Assembly (NCBI GenBank): GCA_002350625.1
Contig: DEFE01000028.1
Coordinates: 34,624-98,623, forward strand
Source: Lachnospiraceae bacterium UBA2860
GTDB lineage: Bacteria; Bacillota; Clostridia; Lachnospirales; Lachnospiraceae
Direction: 5' to 3'
Length of the DNA: 64,000 nucleotides
The translations under genes were made by a program, and so were the position numbers. Numbering within the stretch: position 1 is the stretch's first letter; each line of letters starts with the position of its first letter. This document shows, piece by piece, positions 55,210 through 63,826 of the stretch. The notes under the pieces were generated by a model. The model saw only the letters and a list, made by a program, of their open reading frames with translations. It was not told the origin of the DNA and searched no databases.

Positions 55210-58200
55210 CTACGCTTCTATCAGGTCTTCCAGCGTGGCGAACAGGATCTCCGGCTGGATCGGTTTGCTCAGATGCGCGTTGAGCCCGGCCTGCAGGCTT
55301 CTCTGTACATCCTCGTCGAAAGCATTGGCCGTGAGCGCGATGATCGGGATCGATGCCGCATCTTCTTTGTCAAGGCTCCGGATCACTCTTGTCGCCTCGA
55401 GGCCGTCCATCTCGGGCATGCGCACGTCCATCAGGATTGCGTCATAATACCCGGCCGGGTGCTGCGAGAACTTCTCGACGGCGACCTTCCCGTTCTCAGC
55501 CCGCTCGGCTTCTATCTGCCGCGTCTCAAGCAGCATCAGCATGATCTCCGCGTTGACATCCACGTCTTCGGCGAGAAGCACGCGCCGTCCGGTCAGATCC
55601 GCCTTCTGCTTCTGATAGAGCTCTGTCACGCCTTTCCGCTTGATGGCGGTTTTGAACTCTTCCATCACGTTGGCGGCAAAGAGCGGCTTCGCGAGGAAGC
55701 TGTCCACGCCGGCCAGCGTCGCCTCGTCGAGGATATCGTCCCAATGATAGGCCGTGAGTATAATGATCGCGGACTCATTGCCGACGATGGAGCGGATCCG
55801 GCGGGTCGTCTCCACCCCGTCCATCTCCGGCATCTTCCAGTCCACAAGGATCAGGTTATACGGCTCCATGCGCGTCTGCCGGAGCTGGACCATGTCGATG
55901 GCCTCCTGCCCGGAAGAAGCAGTTTCCGCGTAGATGCCGGCTTTCTCGAGGACCAGCTTCGCGTGCTCCTGCGCGATCGGGTCGTCATCGATGACCAGCA
56001 CGGTCAGATTCTGCGGGGAAATGTTGTCCGCGTCATCTGCGCCGTCCTTCCGGGCAGCGTCCATGAGCGTCACCGTGATGATAAAGGTGCTGCCTTTGCC
56101 CTTCTCGCTCTCCACATGGATGTTCCCGTTCATCATCTCCACGATGCTCTTCGTGATGGCAAGTCCGAGGCCGGAGCTCCCGTATTTATTGGTCGCGGAA
56201 GAATCCTCCTGGGCGAAAGCGTCGAAGATATGCGGCAGGAACTCCTCGTCGATGCCGACGCCGGTGTCCGTCACCGTGAACTGAAGCGTCGTCTTTCCGT
56301 CAAACTGGGCCATGCGCTTCACGCCGAGCTTCACCGTGCCACCCTCCGGCGTGAACTTGACCGCGTTGCCCAGAATATTGATGAGGACCTGGCGCAGCTT
56401 CATGTCGTCTCCGATGTAGGCGTCATCCACCTGGCCGTCGATATAGCACTGATACTCGACGCCCTTGTCGGCGCACTGCGCGCTGAAAATGGTGTTGGTG
56501 GCCTCAAGGAGCCTGTGGAACGAGAACTCTTCGTTCTTTAAGAGCAGGCGCCCCGACTCGATGCGGGACATGTCAAGGATATCGTTAATCAGCTTCAACA
56601 GATGCTCCGCCGAGCTGTTGATCTGCTTCAGATAGTTCCGGATCCTGGGCGTCGTCTCCGGGTCATTCATGGCGATGTTGTCAAGGCCGATGATGGCGTT
56701 CATCGGCGTCCGGATCTCGTGACTCATGTTAGACAGGAACGCGGTCTTGGCCTTGTTCGCCTGCTCGGCTGCCGCCAGGGCGTCGCTCAGTGTCTGCTGC
56801 TGGCTGATGGCCTCTCTCGTCTCGCGGTCAACGTCCGTAAAGCAGGCGCCGACGCTGTGAATATCCCCGCCTCCGTGGTCCTCCGGCCGGCGCACCGCGG
56901 CGAAGCGGACCATCTCATAGGCCTCCCGGCCGTGGCGTTCTACCATGTACGTATACGCGATGACTCTGGCGTCCCTCAGCCGCTCCTTCACAGACGCCGG
57001 CTGAACGAACTGCATAAACTCTTCCCTGTAGGGCTCCGTGACATACTTCTCCGCGTAAGCCTTCATCGCGTCGAGATAGGAGAAATGCTCTCCCGTCTTG
57101 AATCCGTCCGTAAGATCCGTGTGCTCCTGATAGCAGACGCCGTCATCCTCGTCCAGCTCAATGTAATAGACGCTCCAGTAATCCGAGCACAGCGCGGTGA
57201 TCAGCCGGCGCTGCTCTTCTCTCTGCTTCTGCTCCTCGAGCAGCTTATCCTGCAGGGCAAGCCGCTGCTCCATCTCCGCCCGCTTCACGCGGTTCTCTGC
57301 ATCCGAGGTCTCCTTCTCCACCGAGAGGCGCGCGTTGCGTCGGATCTGCCCGATGACGAGAAAGAACATGGCGAGCATGGCGAGAACGGTCGCGGCGGAC
57401 TGAATGAGGCTTCGCCTTATGATGCCGTCCGAGATCGTCTGGATCTGCCCGCTGATCACGCTCTCGCGGATCAGATACGTCAGCATCCAGTCGGTCCCCC
57501 CCACCGGCACATAGCTCAGCGTCTCCCGGATATCGTTATAAGTAAATGACACCTGCCCCTTGTTGCCATTTGCAAAGTCGTCTGCAACCTGCGCATAGGA
57601 GTAGCCGGGTTCATAGTCCGTGTTCTGAAGGGCCTCCAGCAGATTGTCTTCGACGGCGAGACCGCCGAGCACCGTGTTGCTGAGCGCGACGCCGCCGCTC
57701 GTATAGATGTTGCAGAAGGTGGCGCTGTCTTCCTGCGACTGCATGGAAACGCCGGAGAGCATCTCCGCCATGTCGATCTGCATGAAGCTCGCAACAAGCT
57801 TCCTGCCCTCAAAAGGAAGATCCACGGGCATCGCGATGATGACCTTCTTGTCGGGGCTCTCCAGATTGAGAATCGAGATCTCAGGCCCGGAGATTGTCCG
57901 GTAATCGAAGGGATAGGCGTCAATATCCGTCTGCGTCCCCGTCGACGTATAGATAAGGCCGTCCTCGTCCACAAACGCGAATCTCTCCAGCTTGAACAGC
58001 CGCTTCATGTTCGACTGATAGCTCTCAAGGTGCTGCTTATCCTTCAGGTCCTCTTCCGTTAGGAGCTCAAGCGCCGTCTGCATGTCCGTGATTCTGTCGC
58101 GGAGATTGTCGGCGACGACCTGCTCGCGGCGGCCGGCCAGCTCGTCCAGATAGAGAAGGGAAACCGAGCGCACGGCCGACTCCGTATCCTTCTGCGCCAT

Positions 58201-58302
58201 CCGTCCCATCCAGATTGTGCACAGGAAGAGAATGACCCCGATCGCAGCGGTGCCGAGGACGATAAAGAGCGCTGTTTTATTGGTGTTTTGTTTCTCACGC
58301 AT
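55210..58302 (-). CDS. Hybrid sensor histidine kinase with Cache ectodomain and two receivers
   Basis: A 1030-residue membrane kinase; ATG 58302 follows GGAAG, the longer frame starting at TTG 58308. Membrane segment 14-34, extracytoplasmic Cache-like domain 40-300 (RFAFVDEDGLIYTSTGT, VIIAMPVDLPFEGRKLVASFMQID), membrane segment about 312-330, coiled coil, PAS-like domain 375-500, kinase core with AFLSNMSHEIRTPMNAIIG (phospho-His), N box INILGNAVKFTPEGG, G boxes VTDTGVGIDEEF and GLGLAIT. Two receivers follow: D in LILVDWKMPEMDG and in AILMDVRMPEMDGLEATRVI. No output domain, so it works by phosphorelay or protein contact. It lies 105 bp after the Dlt-like operon. Confidence 0.9.
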   Translation of the reverse strand: MREKQNTNKTALFIVLGTAAIGVILFLCTIWMGRMAQKDTESAVRSVSLLYLDELAGRREQVVADNLRDRITDMQTALELLTEEDLKDKQHLESYQSNMKRLFKLERFAFVDEDGLIYTSTGTQTDIDAYPFDYRTISGPEISILNLESPDKKVIIAMPVDLPFEGRKLVASFMQIDMAEMLSGVSMQSQEDSATFCNIYTSGGVALSNTVLGGLAVEDNLLEALQNTDYEPGYSYAQVADDFANGNKGQVSFTYNDIRETLSYVPVGGTDWMLTYLIRESVISGQIQTISDGIIRRSLIQSAATVLAMLAMFFLVIGQIRRNARLSVEKETSDAENRVKRAEMEQRLALQDKLLEEQKQREEQRRLITALCSDYWSVYYIELDEDDGVCYQEHTDLTDGFKTGEHFSYLDAMKAYAEKYVTEPYREEFMQFVQPASVKERLRDARVIAYTYMVERHGREAYEMVRFAAVRRPEDHGGGDIHSVGACFTDVDRETREAISQQQTLSDALAAAEQANKAKTAFLSNMSHEIRTPMNAIIGLDNIAMNDPETTPRIRNYLKQINSSAEHLLKLINDILDMSRIESGRLLLKNEEFSFHRLLEATNTIFSAQCADKGVEYQCYIDGQVDDAYIGDDMKLRQVLINILGNAVKFTPEGGTVKLGVKRMAQFDGKTTLQFTVTDTGVGIDEEFLPHIFDAFAQEDSSATNKYGSSGLGLAITKSIVEMMNGNIHVESEKGKGSTFIITVTLMDAARKDGADDADNISPQNLTVLVIDDDPIAQEHAKLVLEKAGIYAETASSGQEAIDMVQLRQTRMEPYNLILVDWKMPEMDGVETTRRIRSIVGNESAIIILTAYHWDDILDEATLAGVDSFLAKPLFAANVMEEFKTAIKRKGVTELYQKQKADLTGRRVLLAEDVDVNAEIMLMLLETRQIEAERAENGKVAVEKFSQHPAGYYDAILMDVRMPEMDGLEATRVIRSLDKEDAASIPIIALTANAFDEDVQRSLQAGLNAHLSKPIQPEILFATLEDLIEA

Positions 58303-58347
58303 GGCCAATACTTCCGGATTATTATTTTTTTCTCAGCTTCACAAAAA

Positions 58348-58356
58348 AGTATACCA
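58348..58356 (-). promoter_or_regulatory. Extended -10 promoter of the hybrid kinase gene
   Basis: The minus strand reads TGGTATACT about 45 bases upstream of ATG 58302. Between it and the end of the Dlt-like operon lies only a weak stem (GCGG/CCGC around CTTTAAAG) that could end some of the transcripts. Confidence 0.5.
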
Positions 58357-58407
58357 CACAGATAGATTGAAAAGAATAGCGCGGTTCTTTAAAGGCCGCA
58401 TCTGCCC

Positions 58408-59388
58408 TTAAAGCAGCTCTGCCAGAACATGGGAGAAGTCGCCCGCGGCACTGCCTCTCATGTGGCCCTCCCCGTCGGAGAAGTCCCCGCCGTCCCATCT
58501 TCCCGCGCAGGGCGCCGTCTCATCCGTCTCCTTCGGGGCGGCAAAGTCCAGATAGCGGACGCCATAGGGTGCAAGCAGCGCCTCCATCATCGCGTGCGCT
58601 TCCGCGTAAAAAGCCGCGTTCTTTTTGAGCGTCTCCCCCGGCACGGGCGTCGTCACGACGATGACCTCTATGCCTCTCTTAAGGCACAGCTTTATGATCC
58701 GTTCGAACCAGGTCCGGTTCTCTTCGACATAAGACATTTTCTCGTCAAAAGAGAGCTCCGGCGTGCTCATGTTGCCGACGGCGAAATCCTTCAGCTCCAT
58801 AAAGCCGTCTTCATGAAAAGTCTGCGTGTCGTCCGTGAACGGCGTTGTCTCGTAATTGAGGTATGCGCTGCTCTTTTTCTTTTCCAGGTTCGCCTTCATC
58901 CGCGCGGGGTACACGTCGTACAGGGTCCACGGAAGGAATACGTAGCGGAGGTCGCCGGGGAGACAGAGCTCCGCAAAATAGGCGAGCCGGACTGTGGAGG
59001 GCGCCATTTGCGAAAGCTGGTAGCGCGCGGTCCCGTTGAAGCTGTCATGGAAAAGCCAGTAGGACGGATCGTACTCGAGGATCACCCGCTTTACGTCGTG
59101 CTCCCTTAAGGCGTCCTTCAGCAGGTAGTAGTTGTCGACGGGGCACTGGCCGCCGGCCGCCGCGTTGTAGCCGCTCCGGCCCGTCTTCTCCGCGAGCACG
59201 GCGGGGTTTATTGCCGCGTTGCCGTGCGAGCTCCCAAGGATCAGATCCTCGTATGTCCCGGTTTCTATCCGGTGAATCTTCACCCTCGTGAACTGATTGG
59301 GGATGATGAGATAGTTCATCAGCGCGTTGAAGCACAGGAAGAGGGCAAAGCCCGCAATGAGCGGGAGCAGCTGCTTAAAAATTCGCAT
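58408..59388 (-). CDS. DltD/AlgJ-like SGNH-fold membrane-anchored protein
   Basis: A 326-residue protein with one N-terminal membrane anchor (residues 5-30) and an outward SGNH-like domain. The nucleophile region is DLILGSSHGNAAI, the Asn/Gly blocks lie in YNAAAGGQCPVDNYYLL, and the C-terminal Asp/His pair in DFSDGEGHMRGSAAGDFSH. DltD, AlgJ/AlgX and PatB-type partners of MBOAT enzymes have this layout and hand the acyl group from the MBOAT to the polymer. Its start overlaps the MBOAT gene by 14 bases. Last gene of the operon. Confidence 0.8.
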   Translation of the reverse strand: MRIFKQLLPLIAGFALFLCFNALMNYLIIPNQFTRVKIHRIETGTYEDLILGSSHGNAAINPAVLAEKTGRSGYNAAAGGQCPVDNYYLLKDALREHDVKRVILEYDPSYWLFHDSFNGTARYQLSQMAPSTVRLAYFAELCLPGDLRYVFLPWTLYDVYPARMKANLEKKKSSAYLNYETTPFTDDTQTFHEDGFMELKDFAVGNMSTPELSFDEKMSYVEENRTWFERIIKLCLKRGIEVIVVTTPVPGETLKKNAAFYAEAHAMMEALLAPYGVRYLDFAAPKETDETAPCAGRWDGGDFSDGEGHMRGSAAGDFSHVLAELL

Positions 59389-60850
59389 AGATGAACCCTC
59401 CGCTGTCTTTGTTGCCGTAGAGCGCGGCAGCGATGAGGACCGCCGCGTACGCCGCCGGAATCACCCAGAGCGGCAGCTTCGCCGCAAAGGAGAGCACATC
59501 CTTTTTCCGTTCTTTGAAAATGCTGACGAGAAGCACCACGGCGCAGCCGATGACGATCGGGAGAAAATGGCGCAGGCAGTAGTCTGCGTCTCCCGCGCGG
59601 ATCACCGTGAGCGAAAAGAAGCTTCCGTGAAATGCGTCCCGGAGCATGATGAGCGCCTGCCGGACCGAGCCGCTGCGGTCCAGGAACCAGCTGAGATTGA
59701 CGATGAGGAAGGTGCGGAGGATCTGGAAAGCCCGGAAGGCGGGCATGCTGTCGCTGATGCCGAGCGTTTTCTTTATGCGGCGGAAGGTGCCCGTCATCAG
59801 GCCGCTCACGGAGATGATGAGACCGTTGTAGAGGCCGTAGGCAAGGAAATGCCACGCGGGCCCGTGCCACACGCCCACCGCCAGAAAGACGATCAGGTTG
59901 GCGACACCGACGGCCATCGCGCGGCCGGTCTCTTTTCCGAAGCGCTTTCTCGCCGCCCGCCGCAAGGTCCCCATCCAGCCGGACAGAGAGACCGGGTAGA
60001 AGAGATAATCCTTCATCCAGGTGCCGAGCGTGATGTGCCAGCGGTGCCAGAAATCCGTGAGATCTTTGGCGAAGAAGGGCTGGCGGAAGTTCTCGTCGAG
60101 ACGGACGCCCAGAAGCTCCGCGATGCCGAGGGCGATGTCGATGCCGCCCGAGAAATCCATGTAGAGCTGGACCGAGTACATCAGGACGCCCTGAAAGCCG
60201 AAAGCGTGAAGCGAGAGGTAGTCGTCGAAGATGCGGTTCACATAGAGCGCCGCGTTGTCGGCGATCAGCATTTTCTTAAAAAGGCCCCAGCAGATTCTTA
60301 AAAGGCCCCGCCGGATATGCATCATGTCAAAGGCATTTCCGTCTTTCAGCTGCGGCATCAGGGTGCCGCAGCGGCCGATGGGGCCCTGCATGAGCTGGGG
60401 GAAGAAGCCGACAAAGAGAAGGTACTTCGCGAAGCTCTCCTCAGCCTCGCAGCGCTTCCAGTAGACGTCGAGAAGATAGCCGGCGGACTGAAAGGTGTAG
60501 AAGGAGATCCCGAGCGGGAGCAGGGTCCGCGGCAGGCCGAGGTCTACGCCCGGCAGGAGATTGAGGAGGGAGACCACAAAGGGGGAATACTTCAGATAGG
60601 CGAGGACGCCAAAATCAAGCAGCAGGGGGATGGCCACTGCTGCCCTCTTCTGCCGCGCGGCGTATCCGGCGCCGACCCAGGTGGTGAAGGCCGCAAATAA
60701 AATGAAGATCAGCAGCGCCGGTCCTGCCGCCGCGTAGTAGAGCGCGGAAAAAAGCAGCAGGCAGATCCAGCGACGGGACCGCTTCACCAGATAGTATGCG
60801 CAGGTGCACGCCGCGACAAGGATGAAGAAGCCTAAAGACGTATAGGACAT
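59375..60850 (-). CDS. MBOAT acyltransferase (DltB/AlgI-like)
   Basis: A 491-residue polytopic membrane O-acyltransferase with about 11-12 segments. Family motifs: LPLGISFYTFQSAGYLLDVYW, YSVQLYMDFSGGIDIALGIAELLG, LTDFWHRWHITLGTWMKDYLFYP (first conserved His) and VGVWHGPAWHFLAYGLYNG (the invariant His of the active tunnel). DltB takes aminoacyl groups from a carrier protein inside the cell and passes them through the membrane. Length is closer to AlgI (about 480-520) than to DltB (about 400). Lies 18 bp after the carrier-protein gene. Confidence 0.9.
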   Translation of the reverse strand: MSYTSLGFFILVAACTCAYYLVKRSRRWICLLLFSALYYAAAGPALLIFILFAAFTTWVGAGYAARQKRAAVAIPLLLDFGVLAYLKYSPFVVSLLNLLPGVDLGLPRTLLPLGISFYTFQSAGYLLDVYWKRCEAEESFAKYLLFVGFFPQLMQGPIGRCGTLMPQLKDGNAFDMMHIRRGLLRICWGLFKKMLIADNAALYVNRIFDDYLSLHAFGFQGVLMYSVQLYMDFSGGIDIALGIAELLGVRLDENFRQPFFAKDLTDFWHRWHITLGTWMKDYLFYPVSLSGWMGTLRRAARKRFGKETGRAMAVGVANLIVFLAVGVWHGPAWHFLAYGLYNGLIISVSGLMTGTFRRIKKTLGISDSMPAFRAFQILRTFLIVNLSWFLDRSGSVRQALIMLRDAFHGSFFSLTVIRAGDADYCLRHFLPIVIGCAVVLLVSIFKERKKDVLSFAAKLPLWVIPAAYAAVLIAAALYGNKDSGGFIYANF

Positions 60851-60868
60851 ACTGTCGAGTCGTTCCTT

Positions 60869-61096
60869 TTATGCGTTCTGAAGCCTCTGCACCATCTTCC
60901 AGATCGCTTCCGCCGAATTGAAGTTGGCCGGCACGATCTCCACGGGAAGAATGCGGATGTCATACTCGTCCTCGAGCTCGGCCACGATGGACATCACGTC
61001 CATGGAGCTTAAGATCTCGTCGTCGATCAGCGTGGTGCAGTTCTCGTAATCCGCATCCGGCTGGATCTCTTCCAGGATTTCAATCAGTTTTTCCAC
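60869..61096 (-). CDS. Acyl/peptidyl carrier protein (DltC-like)
   Basis: A 75-residue acidic four-helix carrier. The phosphopantetheine Ser is Ser31 in DEILSSMDVMSIVAELE, where the usual Asp before it is Ser. The helix 2-3 pattern ELEDEYDIRI and IVPANFNSAEAIWKMV fits carrier proteins. It overlaps the decarboxylase gene by 17 bases. It would carry the group activated by the ligase (62262), perhaps modified by the decarboxylase, to the MBOAT protein. Confidence 0.87.
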   Translation of the reverse strand: MEKLIEILEEIQPDADYENCTTLIDDEILSSMDVMSIVAELEDEYDIRILPVEIVPANFNSAEAIWKMVQRLQNA

Positions 61097-62261
61097 AATT
61101 CCATTCCTCCGTATAGATTTTGTCCCTGACGAGCTTCAGCTGCCCGTCGTCATACACATAGATGCGCGGGAGATCGCGGCTTAAGAAGAGGCTGATCCCC
61201 TCCGTCATGGCGTAGGCGCCGGCTCCCTCGAACAGAAAGGTATCGCTAAGCTGCAGTTCCTTTACGGGCAGATCCCTGAGAAGGATGTCAGCCGTCGTGC
61301 ACAAGGAGCCGCAGACCGTCCAGTGCTCCGCGCCCTCCTCCGCCTCTCCCGTGAGCGGCTCCGGGCGCTCCTGTCCGGCTCGCATCAGGCGCATGAAGGG
61401 ATGCTTCATGCCCATCATCTGCCCGTAGTAATTCACCTGGTGGATGCCCCCGTCGACGATGCAGTAGGATGCGTCCGCTCCTTTTTTCAGATCTCTGACG
61501 TTTGTCAGGTAATACCCGCAGGGCGCGGCGAGGAAGCGGCCCATCTCGAGGGTGATGCCCCCCGCAAAGCGCATGCTCTGCAGCTTTTCGACAAGCGCGG
61601 ACAGCAGCGCCTCTTCTCCCGGCCCCTTGTCCTCGGTAAAGTACGACACCGGCAGGCCCGGCCCGAATTCCAGCTCTTCTAAACCGGTCTCTTCAAGGAA
61701 ATCGTCCAGTTCGTCGATCTCCTCAAGAATTCTCTTCAGCCGCTTCTGCGTTCCGGAGAAATACTGCAGGCCGAAAATGCTGAGCGCCGGATAGTCCGCG
61801 CGCTTTTCAAGCAGCGTCCGGACCGTCTGCGCATCCATGCCGAATTGATTGCCGGCGTTTAAGCGGAGCAGGACCCGCAGCGTGATCTTCTGTCTTTCCG
61901 CCTCGGCGTTCAGACGCTCCATCTGAAGAGGCGACTCGGCGGTATAAAGCGCGGCCGGCCCGTAATGACTGACATAGTCGCGCACATCCGCCTCCTCTTT
62001 GTTGACGCCGGACAGAACCATCTTCTCCCCCGGGACGCCGCACTTCAGGCAGATCCGCTCCTCGCCGGGCGAACAGACCTCAAACCCGTCCACACAGGGC
62101 ACAAGCGCCTCCACAAGGAAGGGGTTCGCTTTCATCGCATAGACCAGGTGCATGCGCGCGCCGAGGCGCTCCCGCAGCATGGCCGCGCGCGCTCTCAGCG
62201 CCCCGAGGTCGAAGATATAGGAGGGCGTCAGCGCCTCATGAAGGACCTTGTCCGGAACCAT
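61080..62261 (-). CDS. Fold-III PLP decarboxylase (BtrK/diaminopimelate-decarboxylase-like)
   Basis: A 393-residue PLP enzyme of the alanine-racemase/ornithine-decarboxylase fold. The PLP Lys is Lys44 in LVYAMKANPF; GLQYFSGTQ (164-172) replaces the HVGSQ of lysine-pathway enzymes and matches the 'FSGTQ' look of decarboxylases that act with carrier proteins; EMGRFLAAPCGYY holds the phosphate-binding Gly; Cys321 in VCGSLCTTADIL is the catalytic cysteine of decarboxylases, absent from alanine racemases. Its ATG directly abuts the ligase stop codon. BtrK of butirosin synthesis decarboxylates glutamyl-carrier protein to the 4-aminobutyryl form; a similar role here is inferred. Confidence 0.82.
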   Translation of the reverse strand: MVPDKVLHEALTPSYIFDLGALRARAAMLRERLGARMHLVYAMKANPFLVEALVPCVDGFEVCSPGEERICLKCGVPGEKMVLSGVNKEEADVRDYVSHYGPAALYTAESPLQMERLNAEAERQKITLRVLLRLNAGNQFGMDAQTVRTLLEKRADYPALSIFGLQYFSGTQKRLKRILEEIDELDDFLEETGLEELEFGPGLPVSYFTEDKGPGEEALLSALVEKLQSMRFAGGITLEMGRFLAAPCGYYLTNVRDLKKGADASYCIVDGGIHQVNYYGQMMGMKHPFMRLMRAGQERPEPLTGEAEEGAEHWTVCGSLCTTADILLRDLPVKELQLSDTFLFEGAGAYAMTEGISLFLSRDLPRIYVYDDGQLKLVRDKIYTEEWNCGKTD

Positions 62262-63782
62262 TTACTTGCTCCTCCTCTTGTCCGCTGCCTCCGCGGCAGT
62301 AAGGACCGCCTGTCTGTCGATTTTCCCGTTCTTGCTCAAGGGAAGCTCCTCCAGCTGAAGGAACACCTGCGGCACCATGTAGTCGGGAATGCAGGCCTTC
62401 AGCCGCGGGACGAGCTCCTTCTTTGTGAGCGTCCCCGCGTAGACCGCCGTGATCTTCTCCTTCCGGTAGAGACAGCAGGCGGCGGAAACCTCCGGGACGG
62501 CGTTCAGCGCCTTCTCGATTTCCAGAAGCTCGATGCGGTGTCCCATGTGCTTGATCTGGAAGTCCTTTCTCCCGATGTACACGAGATTGCCGTCCGGGAG
62601 ATACGCCCCCAGGTCGCCGGTCCTGTAGATTGTCTCCGGATAGCAGTCGTTCAGCGGATTCTGCACGAAAGCCGCCGCCGTCGCCTCCGGATTCCTGTAG
62701 TAGCCGAGGCTGAGCGCCGTGCCGCCCACGCAGATCTCGCCCACGGGGCCCGGGCTGTCGATCAGCCGGTTATCTTCGTCAAGAAGGAAGACCTTCTCAT
62801 TCGGAAATGGCTTCCCGATGGGTATGCTCTCTTCCGGCGTGAAGTCGCGCTCAATCTGATACCAGGTGCAGTTGCAGGTGATCTCCGTGGGGCCGTACAC
62901 ATTGTAAAATGCCGCCTCCGGCAACGCCGCCCGCCATTCGTTCAGGTATTTGACCGGCATCACCTCGCCGGAGAATATGACGCGGACGACCTTCTCCGGG
63001 ATCCGGTATTCGAAGCCGTGCAGCCGCACAAGGAGCGTCAGGGCCGAGACCGCCCAGATCAGCGTCGTGACGCCCCGGTCGGCCAGATAGTCCAGAAGCT
63101 GCATCGGCACGGAGAAATAATGCTGCGGAATGATAACCATCGTCGCGCCGCTCTTTAAAGTGCTGTAGATGTCCTTCACCGAGACGTCAAAGTCAAGCGG
63201 CGCCTGGTTCCCGATCACATCCTCCGAAGAGATGCCGAAGATCGGCACGAAGCACTCCATGAAGTCAATCACCGAGCGGTGGCTGACCGCCACGCCCTTC
63301 GGGACGCCGGTCGATCCGGAGGTGAAATTGACGTAGAGCACCTCCGTGTCGATGCGCTCCCGGCGAATATCGCCGAGCAGCGCCTCATCGGCTTCCGTGC
63401 GGAGCAGCTCTTTAAAATCCAGCGCCCTCCCGTCAAAAAAGCTCTTCACCGCCTCTGCCCCGCTCTCATCCGTCACCAGGACAGCGGCATCGAGCGTCTC
63501 AAGGATGCTCTTAAGACGCGCATCCGGCTGCTTCCGGTCAAGAAAGACATAGAAGCAGCCGGCGTAAAGTGCGCCGAGAAAAACCGTGACCGCCTGTACG
63601 CTCTTCGGAAGGTGCACCGGAACGGGGCTTCCGGGCGGAAGCGCGCGGGCCAGCGCCGTCCCGATCCGCTTCGCCCGCCGCATGAGCTCCGAAAAGCTGA
63701 TCTCCTCCTCCGGATCCGCAAATGCGATCTTGTCCGGAAATCTTTTTACACTATCTTCCAGGTACTCCAGAACCGAATACAA
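62262..63782 (-). CDS. Amino-acid adenylation enzyme (DltA-like ligase)
   Basis: A 506-residue ATP-dependent ligase of the DltA/NRPS adenylation class. Core motifs: FTSGSTGVPKGVAVSH (152-168), PLDFDVSVKD (195-204, where Asp199 would bind the substrate amino group), FYNVYGPTE (292-300), YRTGD (386-390), GRKDFQIKHMGHRIELLEIE and the catalytic Lys487 in SKNGKIDR. At the place where DltA has Cys in FCGE, this protein has Ser (IFSGE, Ser271), a position linked to D-alanine selection. It would activate an amino acid as the adenylate and load the carrier protein encoded two genes on. First gene of the operon in view; GGAGG precedes ATG 63782. Confidence 0.87.
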   Translation of the reverse strand: MYSVLEYLEDSVKRFPDKIAFADPEEEISFSELMRRAKRIGTALARALPPGSPVPVHLPKSVQAVTVFLGALYAGCFYVFLDRKQPDARLKSILETLDAAVLVTDESGAEAVKSFFDGRALDFKELLRTEADEALLGDIRRERIDTEVLYVNFTSGSTGVPKGVAVSHRSVIDFMECFVPIFGISSEDVIGNQAPLDFDVSVKDIYSTLKSGATMVIIPQHYFSVPMQLLDYLADRGVTTLIWAVSALTLLVRLHGFEYRIPEKVVRVIFSGEVMPVKYLNEWRAALPEAAFYNVYGPTEITCNCTWYQIERDFTPEESIPIGKPFPNEKVFLLDEDNRLIDSPGPVGEICVGGTALSLGYYRNPEATAAAFVQNPLNDCYPETIYRTGDLGAYLPDGNLVYIGRKDFQIKHMGHRIELLEIEKALNAVPEVSAACCLYRKEKITAVYAGTLTKKELVPRLKACIPDYMVPQVFLQLEELPLSKNGKIDRQAVLTAAEAADKRRSK

Positions 63783-63826
63783 GGCAGGCCTCCTTATGCG
63801 CCTCTATTCACAAATCGTTCTTCGGG

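Noticed and set aside
55273..56541. A 422-codon plus-strand reading frame
   Set aside because: Antisense to the receiver and kinase domains of the hybrid sensor; composition of a shadow.
61080..62261. Alanine racemase supplying D-alanine to the Dlt-like system
   Set aside because: The fold is shared, but the Cys321 motif and GLQYFSGTQ are those of decarboxylases, and the alanine racemase catalytic tyrosine region was not seen. Kept only as an alternative to test.
61965..63158. A 397-codon plus-strand reading frame
   Set aside because: Antisense to the decarboxylase and ligase genes, which show full core motifs.
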